Positions 9,219 through 17,129 of a DNA stretch of 64,000 bases are shown here, piece after piece. The position numbers were made by a program, and so were the translations under genes. The DNA is taken from the NCBI GenBank assembly GCA_025352265.1, contig JANXTS010000033.1:124001-188000 (forward strand), read 5' to 3'. The notes under the pieces were generated by a model. The model did no database searches. It had not been told where the DNA came from and saw only the letters and a list, made by a program, of their open reading frames with translations. The DNA comes from Variovorax sp. (GTDB lineage Bacteria; Pseudomonadota; Gammaproteobacteria; Burkholderiales; Burkholderiaceae_C). Within the stretch, counting starts at the first letter, position 1; every line of letters starts with the position of its first letter.

Positions 9219-10175
9219 ATGACATCGTACAAAGACCGGACCGGGCCGCGTTTCTTGCCGGGACGCCCGCCTGCACGACGCGTGGTCAGCGTGCGCTCAA
9301 TCATCGCGATGGTGATGAAGGGAGTGCTTTCCATTGCCTTGCTGGCTGCCGCCGGCCTTGTTACTCAACCGGTGCTTGCGGCGGACGGGGCGGCGCAATC
9401 GTCCGGCTCGAGCCGCCGATCCATTGTGCAAGAGCCTATCTCCGTGCCCTCCGCAATCGAGACGCAGCCGATGGAGCGCGCGTATCCGTCGAAGCGGGCG
9501 AACTTTGGACAGGCGCGCTCTTCCCAGATGGCGCGACAGGTAGCGGATTGGGTCGTTGATTCGGGTGACAACCGCAGCATGCCGTTCGTGATTGTCGACA
9601 AGTCGGACGCCAAAGTCTTTGTATTCGATGTGGCTGGCCAACTGCTCGGTGCCGCGCCCGCGCTGCTCGGACTGGCGCAGGGCGATGACTCGGTTCCCGG
9701 CATCGGCAAGCGCAAGTTGTCGACCATACGCCCCGAGGAGCGCACCACGCCGGCAGGCCGTTTTGTGGCTTCGCTCGATCGCAATCTCCACGGAGAGGAA
9801 ATTCTCTGGGTCGACTATGACGCAGCCATCTCACTGCATCGGGTCATTACAAGCAATGCCAAAGAGCGGCGTGCGCAACGGCTGGACAGTCCGTCGCCGA
9901 TGGATCACCGCATTTCCTATGGGTGTATCAACGTCCCGGCCAAGTTCTACGACGAGGTGGTAAGTCCGGCGTTTACCGGCACGAACGGGATCGTCTACGT
10001 CCTACCGGAAACTCGGTCTGCCCGCGAAGTCTTCGCGTCGTACGACGTGGAGCAATACTTTCGTCCGCCGGCCGCAAACCAGGCCGAGCCGGTGAGGCTC
10101 GACCCACCGGCTTCCCCGTTCCTAGAACTTCCCGAGAAACGCCATCGAGCACTTGGCTTGCCGTTGTCCAACTAG
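9219..10175 (+). CDS. Secreted L,D-transpeptidase (YkuD-type) family protein
   Basis: From the ATG at 9219 the product has 318 residues. A hydrophobic segment VLSIALLAAAGLVTQPVLAA (about 36-55) is a likely signal peptide, so starts at 9309 or 9315 are also possible. The catalytic motif HRISYGCINVP places His230 and Cys236 as in YkuD domains, which form 3-3 cross-links in peptidoglycan or attach proteins to it. A second LHRVI histidine precedes it. It lies 52 bp after tpsA on the same strand and probably shares its transcript, suggesting a linked role at the envelope. Whether it acts on peptidoglycan or on TpsA is inference. Its last four bases overlap the end of the convergent gene. Confidence 0.82.
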   Translation: MTSYKDRTGPRFLPGRPPARRVVSVRSIIAMVMKGVLSIALLAAAGLVTQPVLAADGAAQSSGSSRRSIVQEPISVPSAIETQPMERAYPSKRANFGQARSSQMARQVADWVVDSGDNRSMPFVIVDKSDAKVFVFDVAGQLLGAAPALLGLAQGDDSVPGIGKRKLSTIRPEERTTPAGRFVASLDRNLHGEEILWVDYDAAISLHRVITSNAKERRAQRLDSPSPMDHRISYGCINVPAKFYDEVVSPAFTGTNGIVYVLPETRSAREVFASYDVEQYFRPPAANQAEPVRLDPPASPFLELPEKRHRALGLPLSN

Positions 10176-10426
10176 CCCATATTCACACCAACGGCACGGG
10201 GAATCTGGTTCAGTGCATCGCCTTGCTTTCGGATAGCCTGATTCAACGCCCTGATCGTCTCCCTAAACTTCGCCATTTCGCCGCCTGAGTAGGCGTTGCG
10301 CGATACTGTCGCCCTACCTTCTCGGCTCTTCGGTCCGGTGGACTTCGACCACGGCTTCCATCGCTGGATTGCCTCCCGCTGCCGTTGCCGCCGGTCCTCT
10401 GTCCACCCAGCCGCAGGGTTGCCCAT
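10172..10426 (-). CDS. Small conserved element protein, 84 residues
   Basis: Hypothetical protein, strongly basic, with WKPWSKSTGPKSREGRA followed by SRNAYSGG. I recognise this signature from small proteins of integrated elements in Burkholderiales, where it follows the replication genes, but no function is known to me. It is the last gene of the leftward element operon. Its first 113 bases overlap the end of the preceding gene in another frame on the same strand, so that segment would code twice. Its last four bases overlap the end of the L,D-transpeptidase gene. Confidence 0.65.
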   Translation of the reverse strand: MGNPAAGWTEDRRQRQREAIQRWKPWSKSTGPKSREGRATVSRNAYSGGEMAKFRETIRALNQAIRKQGDALNQIPRAVGVNMG

Positions 10427-11000
10427 GGTCTGCCTCCAATAGTTTGTTTTGCACGGAATTGTTTTCTTTCCCGTGCGCGTGCGCGCCCTCGCGCGTGCTG
10501 TTTGGCAAACTGCCGTTGTTCACCTGCTGATTGCCGGCAGCAATGTTGGCCTGCTTTACGAACGTGGCCGGCTGCCTCGGGAATTTCAGATCCACCAGCG
10601 CCGTGATGGTGGCCCGGCTTTGCGCCTGCGCCTTCAACGCCAGCCCCAGAAACGCCTCCAGGTTGCGCTGCGATTGCTGCACCTGCGCCCGCCTCGCCAG
10701 ACTGACGAAGATCGTTTGCAATGCCGTCGCCTGTCCAACCAGCATCGCCTCCACGGTAGACAGGTCACCGCCCTTGGTGCGGTCCATTGAATCACGCAAG
10801 GCCTCGATCAGCCCTTCCAGGCTCGTGTCCTTGCCCAACAGATTGCCGTCGAACGCTTCGATCACCATCGCCGCGTTGATAGACGGGCGCACCATCGCGC
10901 GAGCCTTCGCGCGTGCGTCCGATTCGCCAGGAAAAGTCTCCAGCGGAAGCGGGTTGTTTAGAGCCGGGGCCAATGCGGGTTTGCGCTTTGCACTGCTCAT
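10314..11000 (-). CDS. Hypothetical element protein, 228 residues
   Basis: Starts at the ATG at 11000, overlapping the stop of the preceding gene by four bases. The product is mainly helical and soluble, with a central region (about residues 40-150, DGNLLGKDTSLEGLIEAL, TVEAMLVGQATALQTIF, ARRAQVQQSQRNLEAFL) and a low-complexity C-terminus. The pattern of this central part is one I associate with conserved proteins of prophage-like elements, without known function. Its 3' 113 bases overlap the next gene out of frame. Position in the replication operon suggests a role in element maintenance, which is inference. Confidence 0.65.
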   Translation of the reverse strand: MSSAKRKPALAPALNNPLPLETFPGESDARAKARAMVRPSINAAMVIEAFDGNLLGKDTSLEGLIEALRDSMDRTKGGDLSTVEAMLVGQATALQTIFVSLARRAQVQQSQRNLEAFLGLALKAQAQSRATITALVDLKFPRQPATFVKQANIAAGNQQVNNGSLPNSTREGAHAHGKENNSVQNKLLEADHGQPCGWVDRGPAATAAGGNPAMEAVVEVHRTEEPRR

Positions 11001-11497
11001 GGTGTTGTCTTCTTGAATTGGTTGCAGCGTTGCAGGATGGGCAGCGCATCGATCAGGCGACCACCGGAAACATCGGCGACGGTGCGCACCCCACACCGTT
11101 CTCCCGGTCGCAGGTGATCGCACTCCAGGCACAGCCGTCGATCGTCGCCGTCACGATCCCGAAGGACCAGCTTGTCGGCCAGCGCCGTCGCTTCGATCAA
11201 GTCCACGCCCCGCGCCACGAACCGTTCGACACGCGACACCATGCGGTCAATCTCCGCGCCGGTCATCGCAGCGGAATGCGGCCAGCACCAGCGGTCGGGA
11301 TCAGGTGCAGGGTCTAGGGCGCAATCGTTCGCGGCTTTGCTGTTCGGAGACTTTGCGACTGCGACAGTTGCGACTTCTGCGACAGTTGCCGCGTACCCCG
11401 CGTCATATGTCGCAGAAGTCGCAGGTGTCGCAGTCGCAAATGCCGTAGTGGCAAACGCCCGCAGGCTGCCTTTGCGCATCAGGTCTGCAAGGCTCAT
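10997..11497 (-). CDS. Element protein with Cys cluster and embedded inverted repeat
   Basis: 166 residues. The N-terminal part is an Ala/Thr/Val repeat region (about residues 14-48) in which the DNA forms a large inverted repeat (see 11352-11440). The C-terminal part has GAEIDRMVSRVERF followed by ADKLVLRDRDGDDRRLCLECDHL and GERCGV, a set of three cysteines (CLEC, C) that could bind metal. The C-terminal part resembles small proteins found beside primase genes in Burkholderiales elements. Function unknown. Joined by 4-base overlaps to both neighbours. Confidence 0.65.
   Translation of the reverse strand: MSLADLMRKGSLRAFATTAFATATPATSATYDAGYAATVAEVATVAVAKSPNSKAANDCALDPAPDPDRWCWPHSAAMTGAEIDRMVSRVERFVARGVDLIEATALADKLVLRDRDGDDRRLCLECDHLRPGERCGVRTVADVSGGRLIDALPILQRCNQFKKTTP
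11352..11440. repeat. 32-bp near-perfect inverted repeat of TGCGAC hexamers
   Basis: The left arm 11352-11383 and right arm 11409-11440 are reverse complements except for two adjacent bases (GT at 11367-11368 facing GG at 11424-11425), with a 25-base spacer. The left arm contains TGCGAC at 11354, 11360, 11369 and 11378. The right arm contains GTCGCA at 11409, 11418, 11427 and 11433. The spacings 6-9-9 and 9-9-6 mirror each other. The element's primase and helicase-like genes start next to it. Iteron-like origin or strong hairpin are both possible; it also codes for protein. Confidence 0.7.
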
Positions 11498-13047
11498 GAC
11501 GACACCCCCACCAGCGACACCAGCAACGCCGGGTTGATTTGCACCATTTTCTTGCGACCGTCCTGCACCATGCGCGCCCGGCCCAGTTCATCCAGTTCTT
11601 TCACGGCGGCAGTGAATGCGGCTTTGTCGCGCAGCCCACCGGGTCCACAACGTTGCACTTCCCGCGTCGGCACTTTGTCCGTGCGCTCACGTCGGCAGTA
11701 GTCCAGCATCCACGATTCCAGTCGCAGCGGATGGGCCAGTTCGGCCGGCATGGCCAGCTCGCCGAGAAACCGCCGTGCCTCGTTCAAATGCCACGCTGCG
11801 ATGCAGGCGCCCGACTCCATGGCGTCGATACCAATCGGACCCACGCTGCCCTCGAACACATGGAACAGCGCCGCCAGTCGTGCCGCGTTGTCGGCGATCT
11901 TGCTGGCCACGTCGCGCACGTCGAACAGTTCGCCGCCGGTGGACAGCATCGCTTCGATCTGGTCATGAAACACCACCCATGCCGCCTTGGCTTGGGGCGA
12001 GAGTTTCAGCATGGCCGGCGTAAGCGCGCCCTCATCATCGATGGGCACCGGCCGGTTCAGGATCGCGGTCAGCCGATCATTGAAGGTCGCCAGCGCCGGC
12101 CAGTTCGCTGGCGCTTCTGTGAACGGTCGCATGCCCTGCGTCGAAGCCGGCCACGCCACCAGGAAGCGGGCCAGAAACCCGGTGCCGCGTGCCAGCCCCT
12201 TGGTGCTGTCGAAGAAGGCCCGCAAGGTGGTTTCCTGCACCTGCAACGCCATCGTGAGCCGGGCGCCGCGCACGGTGAAGCTTTCCGAACTGCGCCGCTC
12301 CACTGGCAGGGCTGCACCGTCCCACAGCTGGTTCAACGCGGCCAGGTTGCGCATGACCGAATCCTTGCCCATGCCGTGACTGCCGAACACGCTGCCCGCC
12401 TCGCTGCTGACCACGCCACCGGACGGCCATTGTTTGGCCAGTGCATAGGTCAACGCCTCGGGCGTGGCATCGCCGTAGATCAGACGCGGGATGCGAGGGG
12501 GCTTGGGCTGCGCCTTGTCGAGGTCGCGCAGTTCGCGTTCCTCCATGCTGCTGCCCTTGCCGCTCTTAGCCTGCGCCTTGATCTTTTCTTTGACACCGGC
12601 GCGCTGCGATTCCCAGATCTCGTGGTCCGACTTATAGGCTGTCAGGACGGGCTTGGCAGCCTCTTGCTGGGCCGCCTCATAGTCGCGGATGCTCCGGGTA
12701 AAAAAGCCGTCACAGGTCGATTTGCGCTCACCAGAATCGGCGATGGCCAACAGGAACAGGGAACAAGGCCCGGTCAGCTTTTCGGCGCGCTCTGCGTCGT
12801 GGTGGGCTTGGATCGCCAGTGACAATGCAGCTAACGCCGCCACCGCGATCATGGGCACCGGCGCTTTGACGAAGCCGGCAACTTCATGCACCGCCAGCCG
12901 GACTGCCACCGGTAGCGCATCGATGGGGTATTGCTCCGCGTCGATCTGCGCAACCAGAGGTTGAAGCTCGGACCAGTCAAGTGCTGTCTCCTCTACGACT
13001 TCTGCGGCCTCGATGCCGGCGCGTACTGCAGCAAGTCCGGCGCTCAT
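11494..13047 (-). CDS. DUF3987 (YfjI-like) helicase/primase-associated protein
   Basis: 517 residues matching the general form of DUF3987 proteins of prophages and satellites, which act with Toprim primases in element replication. An N-terminal region (about 35-90) holds ALPVAVRLAVHEVAGFVKAPVPM. A degenerate Walker A follows, ADSGERKST, near residues 107-115. A central region has GDATPEALTYALAKQWPSGGVVSSEAG and a C-terminal part has a winged-helix-like segment (TREVQRCGPGGLRDKAAFTAAVKELDELGRARM). The first Walker glycine is Ala, as in many relatives. The start overlaps the upstream primase gene by four bases. ATPase activity is inferred. Confidence 0.8.
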   Translation of the reverse strand: MSAGLAAVRAGIEAAEVVEETALDWSELQPLVAQIDAEQYPIDALPVAVRLAVHEVAGFVKAPVPMIAVAALAALSLAIQAHHDAERAEKLTGPCSLFLLAIADSGERKSTCDGFFTRSIRDYEAAQQEAAKPVLTAYKSDHEIWESQRAGVKEKIKAQAKSGKGSSMEERELRDLDKAQPKPPRIPRLIYGDATPEALTYALAKQWPSGGVVSSEAGSVFGSHGMGKDSVMRNLAALNQLWDGAALPVERRSSESFTVRGARLTMALQVQETTLRAFFDSTKGLARGTGFLARFLVAWPASTQGMRPFTEAPANWPALATFNDRLTAILNRPVPIDDEGALTPAMLKLSPQAKAAWVVFHDQIEAMLSTGGELFDVRDVASKIADNAARLAALFHVFEGSVGPIGIDAMESGACIAAWHLNEARRFLGELAMPAELAHPLRLESWMLDYCRRERTDKVPTREVQRCGPGGLRDKAAFTAAVKELDELGRARMVQDGRKKMVQINPALLVSLVGVSS

Positions 13048-13931
13048 GCATCACCACCGATCTGCACCGCACCGGCGAGTCGCTGCAGGTCGTTGTAGTC
13101 GGTGTCTTTGTCGGCGCGCTGCAGGCCGGTGAAGTCAGGAACGGCCACTTTGCCGCCTACCGCCTGCGCCGCCTGACGGGCTGCCGTCAGCCCCGGATTG
13201 CCGGGCGTTTTCCAATCGTCATCGGCCGCGATGATGATAGTTAGGCACGGGTATTTGCCGCGCAGTGCGACCGCCACAGCCTGCAGGTTGCCCGCATTGA
13301 ATGCGATGGCCACCGCGTCCCCGGTTGCTTGGTGCAAGGTGGCCCCGGTGGCGTAGCCCTCGCACACGATCAGCCGGCCACTCGGTTTGCCGATGGCGTG
13401 ATAGCAGGCTTTCACGCGTCCGCCGGGCATGAAGCGCTTGGTGCCGTCCGGCGCGATGGTTTGCAGGCTGTGCAGCTTGCCGCCGGCGTCGCGCATCGGC
13501 ACGAACAGTTGGTGGCCGTCGGTGCGGATGCCATAGGGCTTCACGCCTTTGGCAGTGAGGTATGCATGCGCTACCGCCGTGGCTGCGGGTTCCCACAAGA
13601 CCAGGGCGGTCGATGCCGTCTCGCCATGCCGGCAGGCTGTCTCAACGTCGCGCAGGCGCTGGGCAACCTTAACGCGCTCGCGCAGGGCCTGCCGTTCGGC
13701 ATCGCTCAGATCGCGGTCAGACTTCGCGCACCAGTTCTGCGATTCACCAGAACGCCAATCGCCGAAGGAGCCTGCGGGCACACCGTCCAGATGCAAGACG
13801 TACCAACCGGCATCGTCGCCGCGCTTGCCGGTCGGGCTGAAGCAGTGCAGCTTGCCGTCATTGTGGACCGCGGCAGGCGGTGCCATGCCCGCCGACGCGA
13901 TGGCGGTGATGAATTGATCGACGGCGTTCAT
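13044..13931 (-). CDS. Toprim-domain primase-like protein of the element
   Basis: 295 residues. The N-terminal part (DGKLHCFSPTGKRGDDAGWYVLHLDGVPAGSFGDWRSG) is typical of phage and plasmid primases of the TraC/DUF7146 type. A central segment has HAYLTAKGVKPYGIR and LFVPMRDAGGKLHSLQTIAPDGTKRF. The Toprim core has VCEGYATG (conserved Glu) and IIIAADDDW (metal-binding acidic triplet). It should make primers for replication of the integrated element, together with the DUF3987 partner. It is joined by 4-base overlaps on both sides. No separate zinc finger is visible. Confidence 0.85.
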   Translation of the reverse strand: MNAVDQFITAIASAGMAPPAAVHNDGKLHCFSPTGKRGDDAGWYVLHLDGVPAGSFGDWRSGESQNWCAKSDRDLSDAERQALRERVKVAQRLRDVETACRHGETASTALVLWEPAATAVAHAYLTAKGVKPYGIRTDGHQLFVPMRDAGGKLHSLQTIAPDGTKRFMPGGRVKACYHAIGKPSGRLIVCEGYATGATLHQATGDAVAIAFNAGNLQAVAVALRGKYPCLTIIIAADDDWKTPGNPGLTAARQAAQAVGGKVAVPDFTGLQRADKDTDYNDLQRLAGAVQIGGDA

Positions 13932-14215
13932 CTCACACCGCCGATCTGCATCAGGAATACATGCGCCGCGTCGAGTGTCGGCAATACCTTGAGGTAACCC
14001 CAGCGCATCGCGTAGTAGGCAACTGCGCCTTCGGCAGAGTTGCGACCAATCAGGCTGTAACCGGCGAGTGCAAATTGAGCAGCCAGCGTTGCGAAACGTC
14101 GTTGCTGCACACGGTCAGCAGTGGGACAATTAAGGTCGTTGCCGGGGTTGGTGAAGCCCTCGGTGTCGCAAGCGCCGGGGGCTTTTGTTTTGGAGGTCAT
14201 TGCTTGACCGCTCAT
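13928..14215 (-). CDS. Small hypothetical element protein, 95 residues
   Basis: Found between the AlpA-like regulator and the primase gene with 4-base overlaps to each. The peptide has RRFATLAAQFALAGYSLIGRN followed by AEGAVAYYAMRWGYLKVLPTLDAA, a soluble helical fold by eye. The segment FATLAAQFALAGY followed by an aromatic-rich helix recurs, in my recollection, in proteins next to such primases. No function is known to me. Confidence 0.6.
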   Translation of the reverse strand: MSGQAMTSKTKAPGACDTEGFTNPGNDLNCPTADRVQQRRFATLAAQFALAGYSLIGRNSAEGAVAYYAMRWGYLKVLPTLDAAHVFLMQIGGVR

Positions 14216-14460
14216 GCCGCCGCCGCCAGCCCAGCGCGCTTAGCGTGCAGTCGAGCTACAAGCGTCCGCAACTCCGCATCGGACCGTCCGGCAATGCGTG
14301 CCGCATTGATAGCCTGCACTTCATCCGATGGCCAACCCACTGCGCGCTCGCCGATCTGCACCGGCTTCGTGAATAGCCCGACCTTGATGGCGTTGTAGAT
14401 GCTGGCGTGACTGCGGTGCCCGGTTTCAGCCTTGACGGCTGGCATTCTGAGAATCGACAT
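14212..14460 (-). CDS. AlpA-family DNA-binding regulator
   Basis: 82 residues from the ATG at 14460. The helix-turn-helix stretch (MPAVKAETGHRSHASIYNAIKVGLFTKPVQIGERAVGW, residues about 6-43) has the AlpA/excisionase layout: a first helix with a T-x-x-S-x-x-S-I-Y pattern and the basic loop before GW. Such proteins activate excision or replication of P4-like elements. It is the first gene of the replication operon, separated from the gene upstream by about 90 bp that should hold the operon promoter. Confidence 0.8.
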   Translation of the reverse strand: MSILRMPAVKAETGHRSHASIYNAIKVGLFTKPVQIGERAVGWPSDEVQAINAARIAGRSDAELRTLVARLHAKRAGLAAAA

Positions 14461-14549
14461 TGCTGCCCCTTCGTGTACGGCTTTGGTTGCCGTTGTTGCG
14501 ATGGGTAATGCTGATTTCTCGGAAACCAAACGCTATGGATGATTCCTCG

Positions 14550-15380
14550 TCATTGATAACTGGAATCTTCCAGGCGATTGCCTTCCAACGCCTTCCGAAC
14601 ATCGTCGGCCGAACAGTCAGTGTTGGCCAGCAACCCTACAATCTCTGCCATCAAAGGCCGGTCAATTCCACATTCGGCAGGCGTGGCCACCGCAGCGCGT
14701 TCAATCGCATGGTGGACCGCTCCGATAAAGAAAGTGCGCTGTGCAGTCTTGGCCCTTAATTTCGTAGGCAAGGTATTTGCGGAGCGTGGCTTTGTCAATG
14801 CCATCCGTTTGATGTTCGCGACCGCCCATAGCGGCACGACACCGCAGGCTCTCAAGTTTTGACTCGCTCTCCAAACCACGCCAAAAAACGGGTCGGCTTC
14901 GGCTTCGGCCCCTGCGGTTTCAGCGCCGAAGACACGGAAAGCTTCGCGCGCTTGATCAACATCAGTGAATCGAAATCTCTCGTATTGATCGTCATATTTA
15001 TGACTGGGAGCGACCTGCGCCAACAGTGTCTCAAGGACTTCGCAGGCGACCGCGATTTTCGTCGAAAGCCGCTTGCGTTCGCCAGCCGTCAGTTTTGGTG
15101 CGAGCTGCCAATGCTGAATTGCTTCAAGCAACGCCCATGGCACGGCCCGCCGTCCGGAACTGTATGACGGCATCGTTGAAAACCCCTTCTTGTCGTGCTC
15201 CCGAAGAAGTTGCCACAGCTTCTTAAAGGCTGCCTCATGAACAAAATAATCCATCGCTCGATGGGTCTGCTTGCGCATCTCAAGCCAAGCTGCAGCAGTT
15301 CGATAGCCATCGCTTTCTGCCATATCTTGAATATCGTCGCGAGTGAAGTTTTCGCCTTCAAACCAGCGCTGCGACGCCAT
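14550..15380 (-). CDS. Hypothetical element protein, 276 residues
   Basis: Starts at an ATG at 15380; a TTG at 15392 would add four residues and has AAGGAG just before it, so the start is unsure. The protein is soluble and mostly helical, rich in charged residues and Trp, with no motif I recognise. Segments such as SDGYRTAAAWLEMRKQTH and CSADDVRKALEGNRL look like ordinary helical bundles. It lies between the integrase and the AlpA-like gene, a slot often used for element-specific accessory or defence genes, but I cannot assign it. Confidence 0.55.
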   Translation of the reverse strand: MASQRWFEGENFTRDDIQDMAESDGYRTAAAWLEMRKQTHRAMDYFVHEAAFKKLWQLLREHDKKGFSTMPSYSSGRRAVPWALLEAIQHWQLAPKLTAGERKRLSTKIAVACEVLETLLAQVAPSHKYDDQYERFRFTDVDQAREAFRVFGAETAGAEAEADPFFGVVWRASQNLRACGVVPLWAVANIKRMALTKPRSANTLPTKLRAKTAQRTFFIGAVHHAIERAAVATPAECGIDRPLMAEIVGLLANTDCSADDVRKALEGNRLEDSSYQ

Positions 15381-15658
15381 AGCTTTCTGCAACCACTCCT
15401 TAAGAAACTAATCTCGGCGAACGTCGCGTTGAAGCGCTCGGTAATCCCACAAGCGCCTCGCCCTTTCACTTCGATCCTCCGGACTGTTTGACCAGCCTGA
15501 CATTAAAAAGCTGTCCGCCGAAATCAGCGAAACATCGCCGTCAATGGCTGGAGATTTATGGTCACTCACACTCACGCCCCTTGCGCCCTGAAAGGTGGCA
15601 GTCCAGCCCGTCAGGGAAACGGGTTTTTGGGGGTTAGCCTAGGGCTGGCGAAAAGTCT

Positions 15659-16900
15659 TTAAGCTGCCGCGCGCAGGTTCAACACGTCGGCACCAGCGGC
15701 CAGCTTGTCGAGGTAGTCCGCCCACTTCTGCATCATGTCGGCGCGGTGCTTCAAGTATTGCGTTCGGTTGTAGGCTCGGCCGTTGACGTCCTTAACCGCG
15801 TGCGCGAGTTGAGCATCGATGACGTTTGGGTCGAGATCCAGTTGCTCCGACGCCATCGTGAGCGCTGTCGCACGAAAGCCGTGAATGGTTTGAACATCCG
15901 AACCGATACCCATCGTTTGCAGCGCTGCCCGCAGGGCGTTGTCAGAGATAGGTCGCTCGTGGCTGCGCTCACCGGGAAATACCATCGAACCATGCCCGGT
16001 AAGGATTTGCAAACTGCGCAAAATCTCGACGGCCTGCCGGGGCAGCGGAACAAGATGGGGCTGGCCGTTCAACTTGTCGGAAACGCTGCGCTTCATCCGC
16101 GCGGATGGGATGGTCCAGAGCGCCCGATCAAAGTCAATTTCTGCCCACGTCATGCCACGCAATTCGTTAGGCCGCTGAAAAAGGATCGGCGTTAACTGCA
16201 GCGCCGCACGCACGATGGGCCCACCTTGATAGCCACGAATCACGCGCAGCAGAGCACCCAACTCGACAGGGTCGGTAATTGCAGCAAAGTGCGTCTTGGT
16301 ATGGGGCTTGAGTGCGCCCTTCAGGTCGGGGGTGATATCACGCGGTGCACGCGCGGTGCCGACGGCAAAGCGCCAAATTCCATGCGCCGTAATTAGCACT
16401 CGGCTCGGGATCGAGGATGCACCACGCTCTTCCACTTTGCGTAGTGCCGCCAGCAACTCGATGGGCTCAATCTCAGCGATGCGCCGCGCACCGAAATACG
16501 GGATCAGGTCTTTGTCGATATTTCGCTTTTCACGAATGGCGTGGCCTGCGCTCCAATTTGCCAAGTGGTTCCCGTACCAATCGCGTGCCACCTCGGCGAA
16601 TCTGTTAGCTCCCATCGCCGCTGCCTTGAGTTTGGCCACTTTGCGTGCCTGCACCGGATCATGTCCCTCGGATTTTTGCAACTTGGCGCCATCGCGGGCT
16701 TCGCGGGCGGCTCTTAAGGTCACGTCGGGGTAGCTGCCGAGTGCCAACTGCTTTTCAACGCCTGCCATCCGATATTTCCAAAACCACCGCCGCGATCCTT
16801 TGGGGCTGACCTGCAAATAGAGGCCTTTGGCGTCGCTGAGGCGCGCTTGTTTTCGGTCTGGTGGGCAAGTGGCATTCCTGCATTCGGCATCAGTCAGCAT
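15659..16900 (-). CDS. P4-type tyrosine integrase
   Basis: 413 residues. The N-terminal DUF4102 arm-binding domain (about 1-90) has LSDAKGLYLQV and KYRMAGVEKQLALGSYPDV. The core-binding domain covers about 100-190. The catalytic domain has Arg248 in NELRGMTW, the HGFR box (His340, Arg343), His367 in QLAHAV and the tyrosine in AYNRTQY (Tyr377 most likely). It recombines the element with the tRNA-Val site. I chose the ATG at 16900: family members start here, and a GGGGGTAC repeat (16901-16908) abuts the codon, suggesting the integrase may control its own expression. Length is normal. Confidence 0.93.
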   Translation of the reverse strand: MLTDAECRNATCPPDRKQARLSDAKGLYLQVSPKGSRRWFWKYRMAGVEKQLALGSYPDVTLRAAREARDGAKLQKSEGHDPVQARKVAKLKAAAMGANRFAEVARDWYGNHLANWSAGHAIREKRNIDKDLIPYFGARRIAEIEPIELLAALRKVEERGASSIPSRVLITAHGIWRFAVGTARAPRDITPDLKGALKPHTKTHFAAITDPVELGALLRVIRGYQGGPIVRAALQLTPILFQRPNELRGMTWAEIDFDRALWTIPSARMKRSVSDKLNGQPHLVPLPRQAVEILRSLQILTGHGSMVFPGERSHERPISDNALRAALQTMGIGSDVQTIHGFRATALTMASEQLDLDPNVIDAQLAHAVKDVNGRAYNRTQYLKHRADMMQKWADYLDKLAAGADVLNLRAAA

Positions 16901-17015
16901 GGGGGTACAGCTCCAGCGATGGTGGGGGTGCAACACAAGGCGCAATCACTGGAGATTGGGGTACAGGCCCTCGAAAACCGCTAAATCACGGCCCTGCACC
17001 TCCGTTTGTACCCCC
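16901..17015. repeat. Right-end GTACCCCC repeats, probable integrase arm sites
   Basis: GGGGGTAC at 16901-16908 and TGGGGTAC at 16957-16964 point one way, and TTTGTACCCCC at 17005-17015 the other. The last is identical to both left-end repeats at 2983-3006. They lie between the integrase start and the tRNA-Val 3' end, in a 229-bp region without genes. Confidence 0.55.
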
Positions 17016-17129
17016 ACCCTGCGCTGGCAGTCAATGGCGCTTCTTGTACACCACTGATCCTTAACCCATTAATTTACCAATGAAAAAAGCCGCCAGGTGT
17101 ATGTCCCTAGCGCTCTTTGTATTGTGTTT

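Noticed and set aside
11340..11460. Repeated GCGACA/GTCGCA units looking like a CRISPR-type array
   Set aside because: Units are hexamers in codon phase, arranged as two inverted arms, with no repeat-spacer pattern and no cas genes. Reported instead as an inverted repeat.
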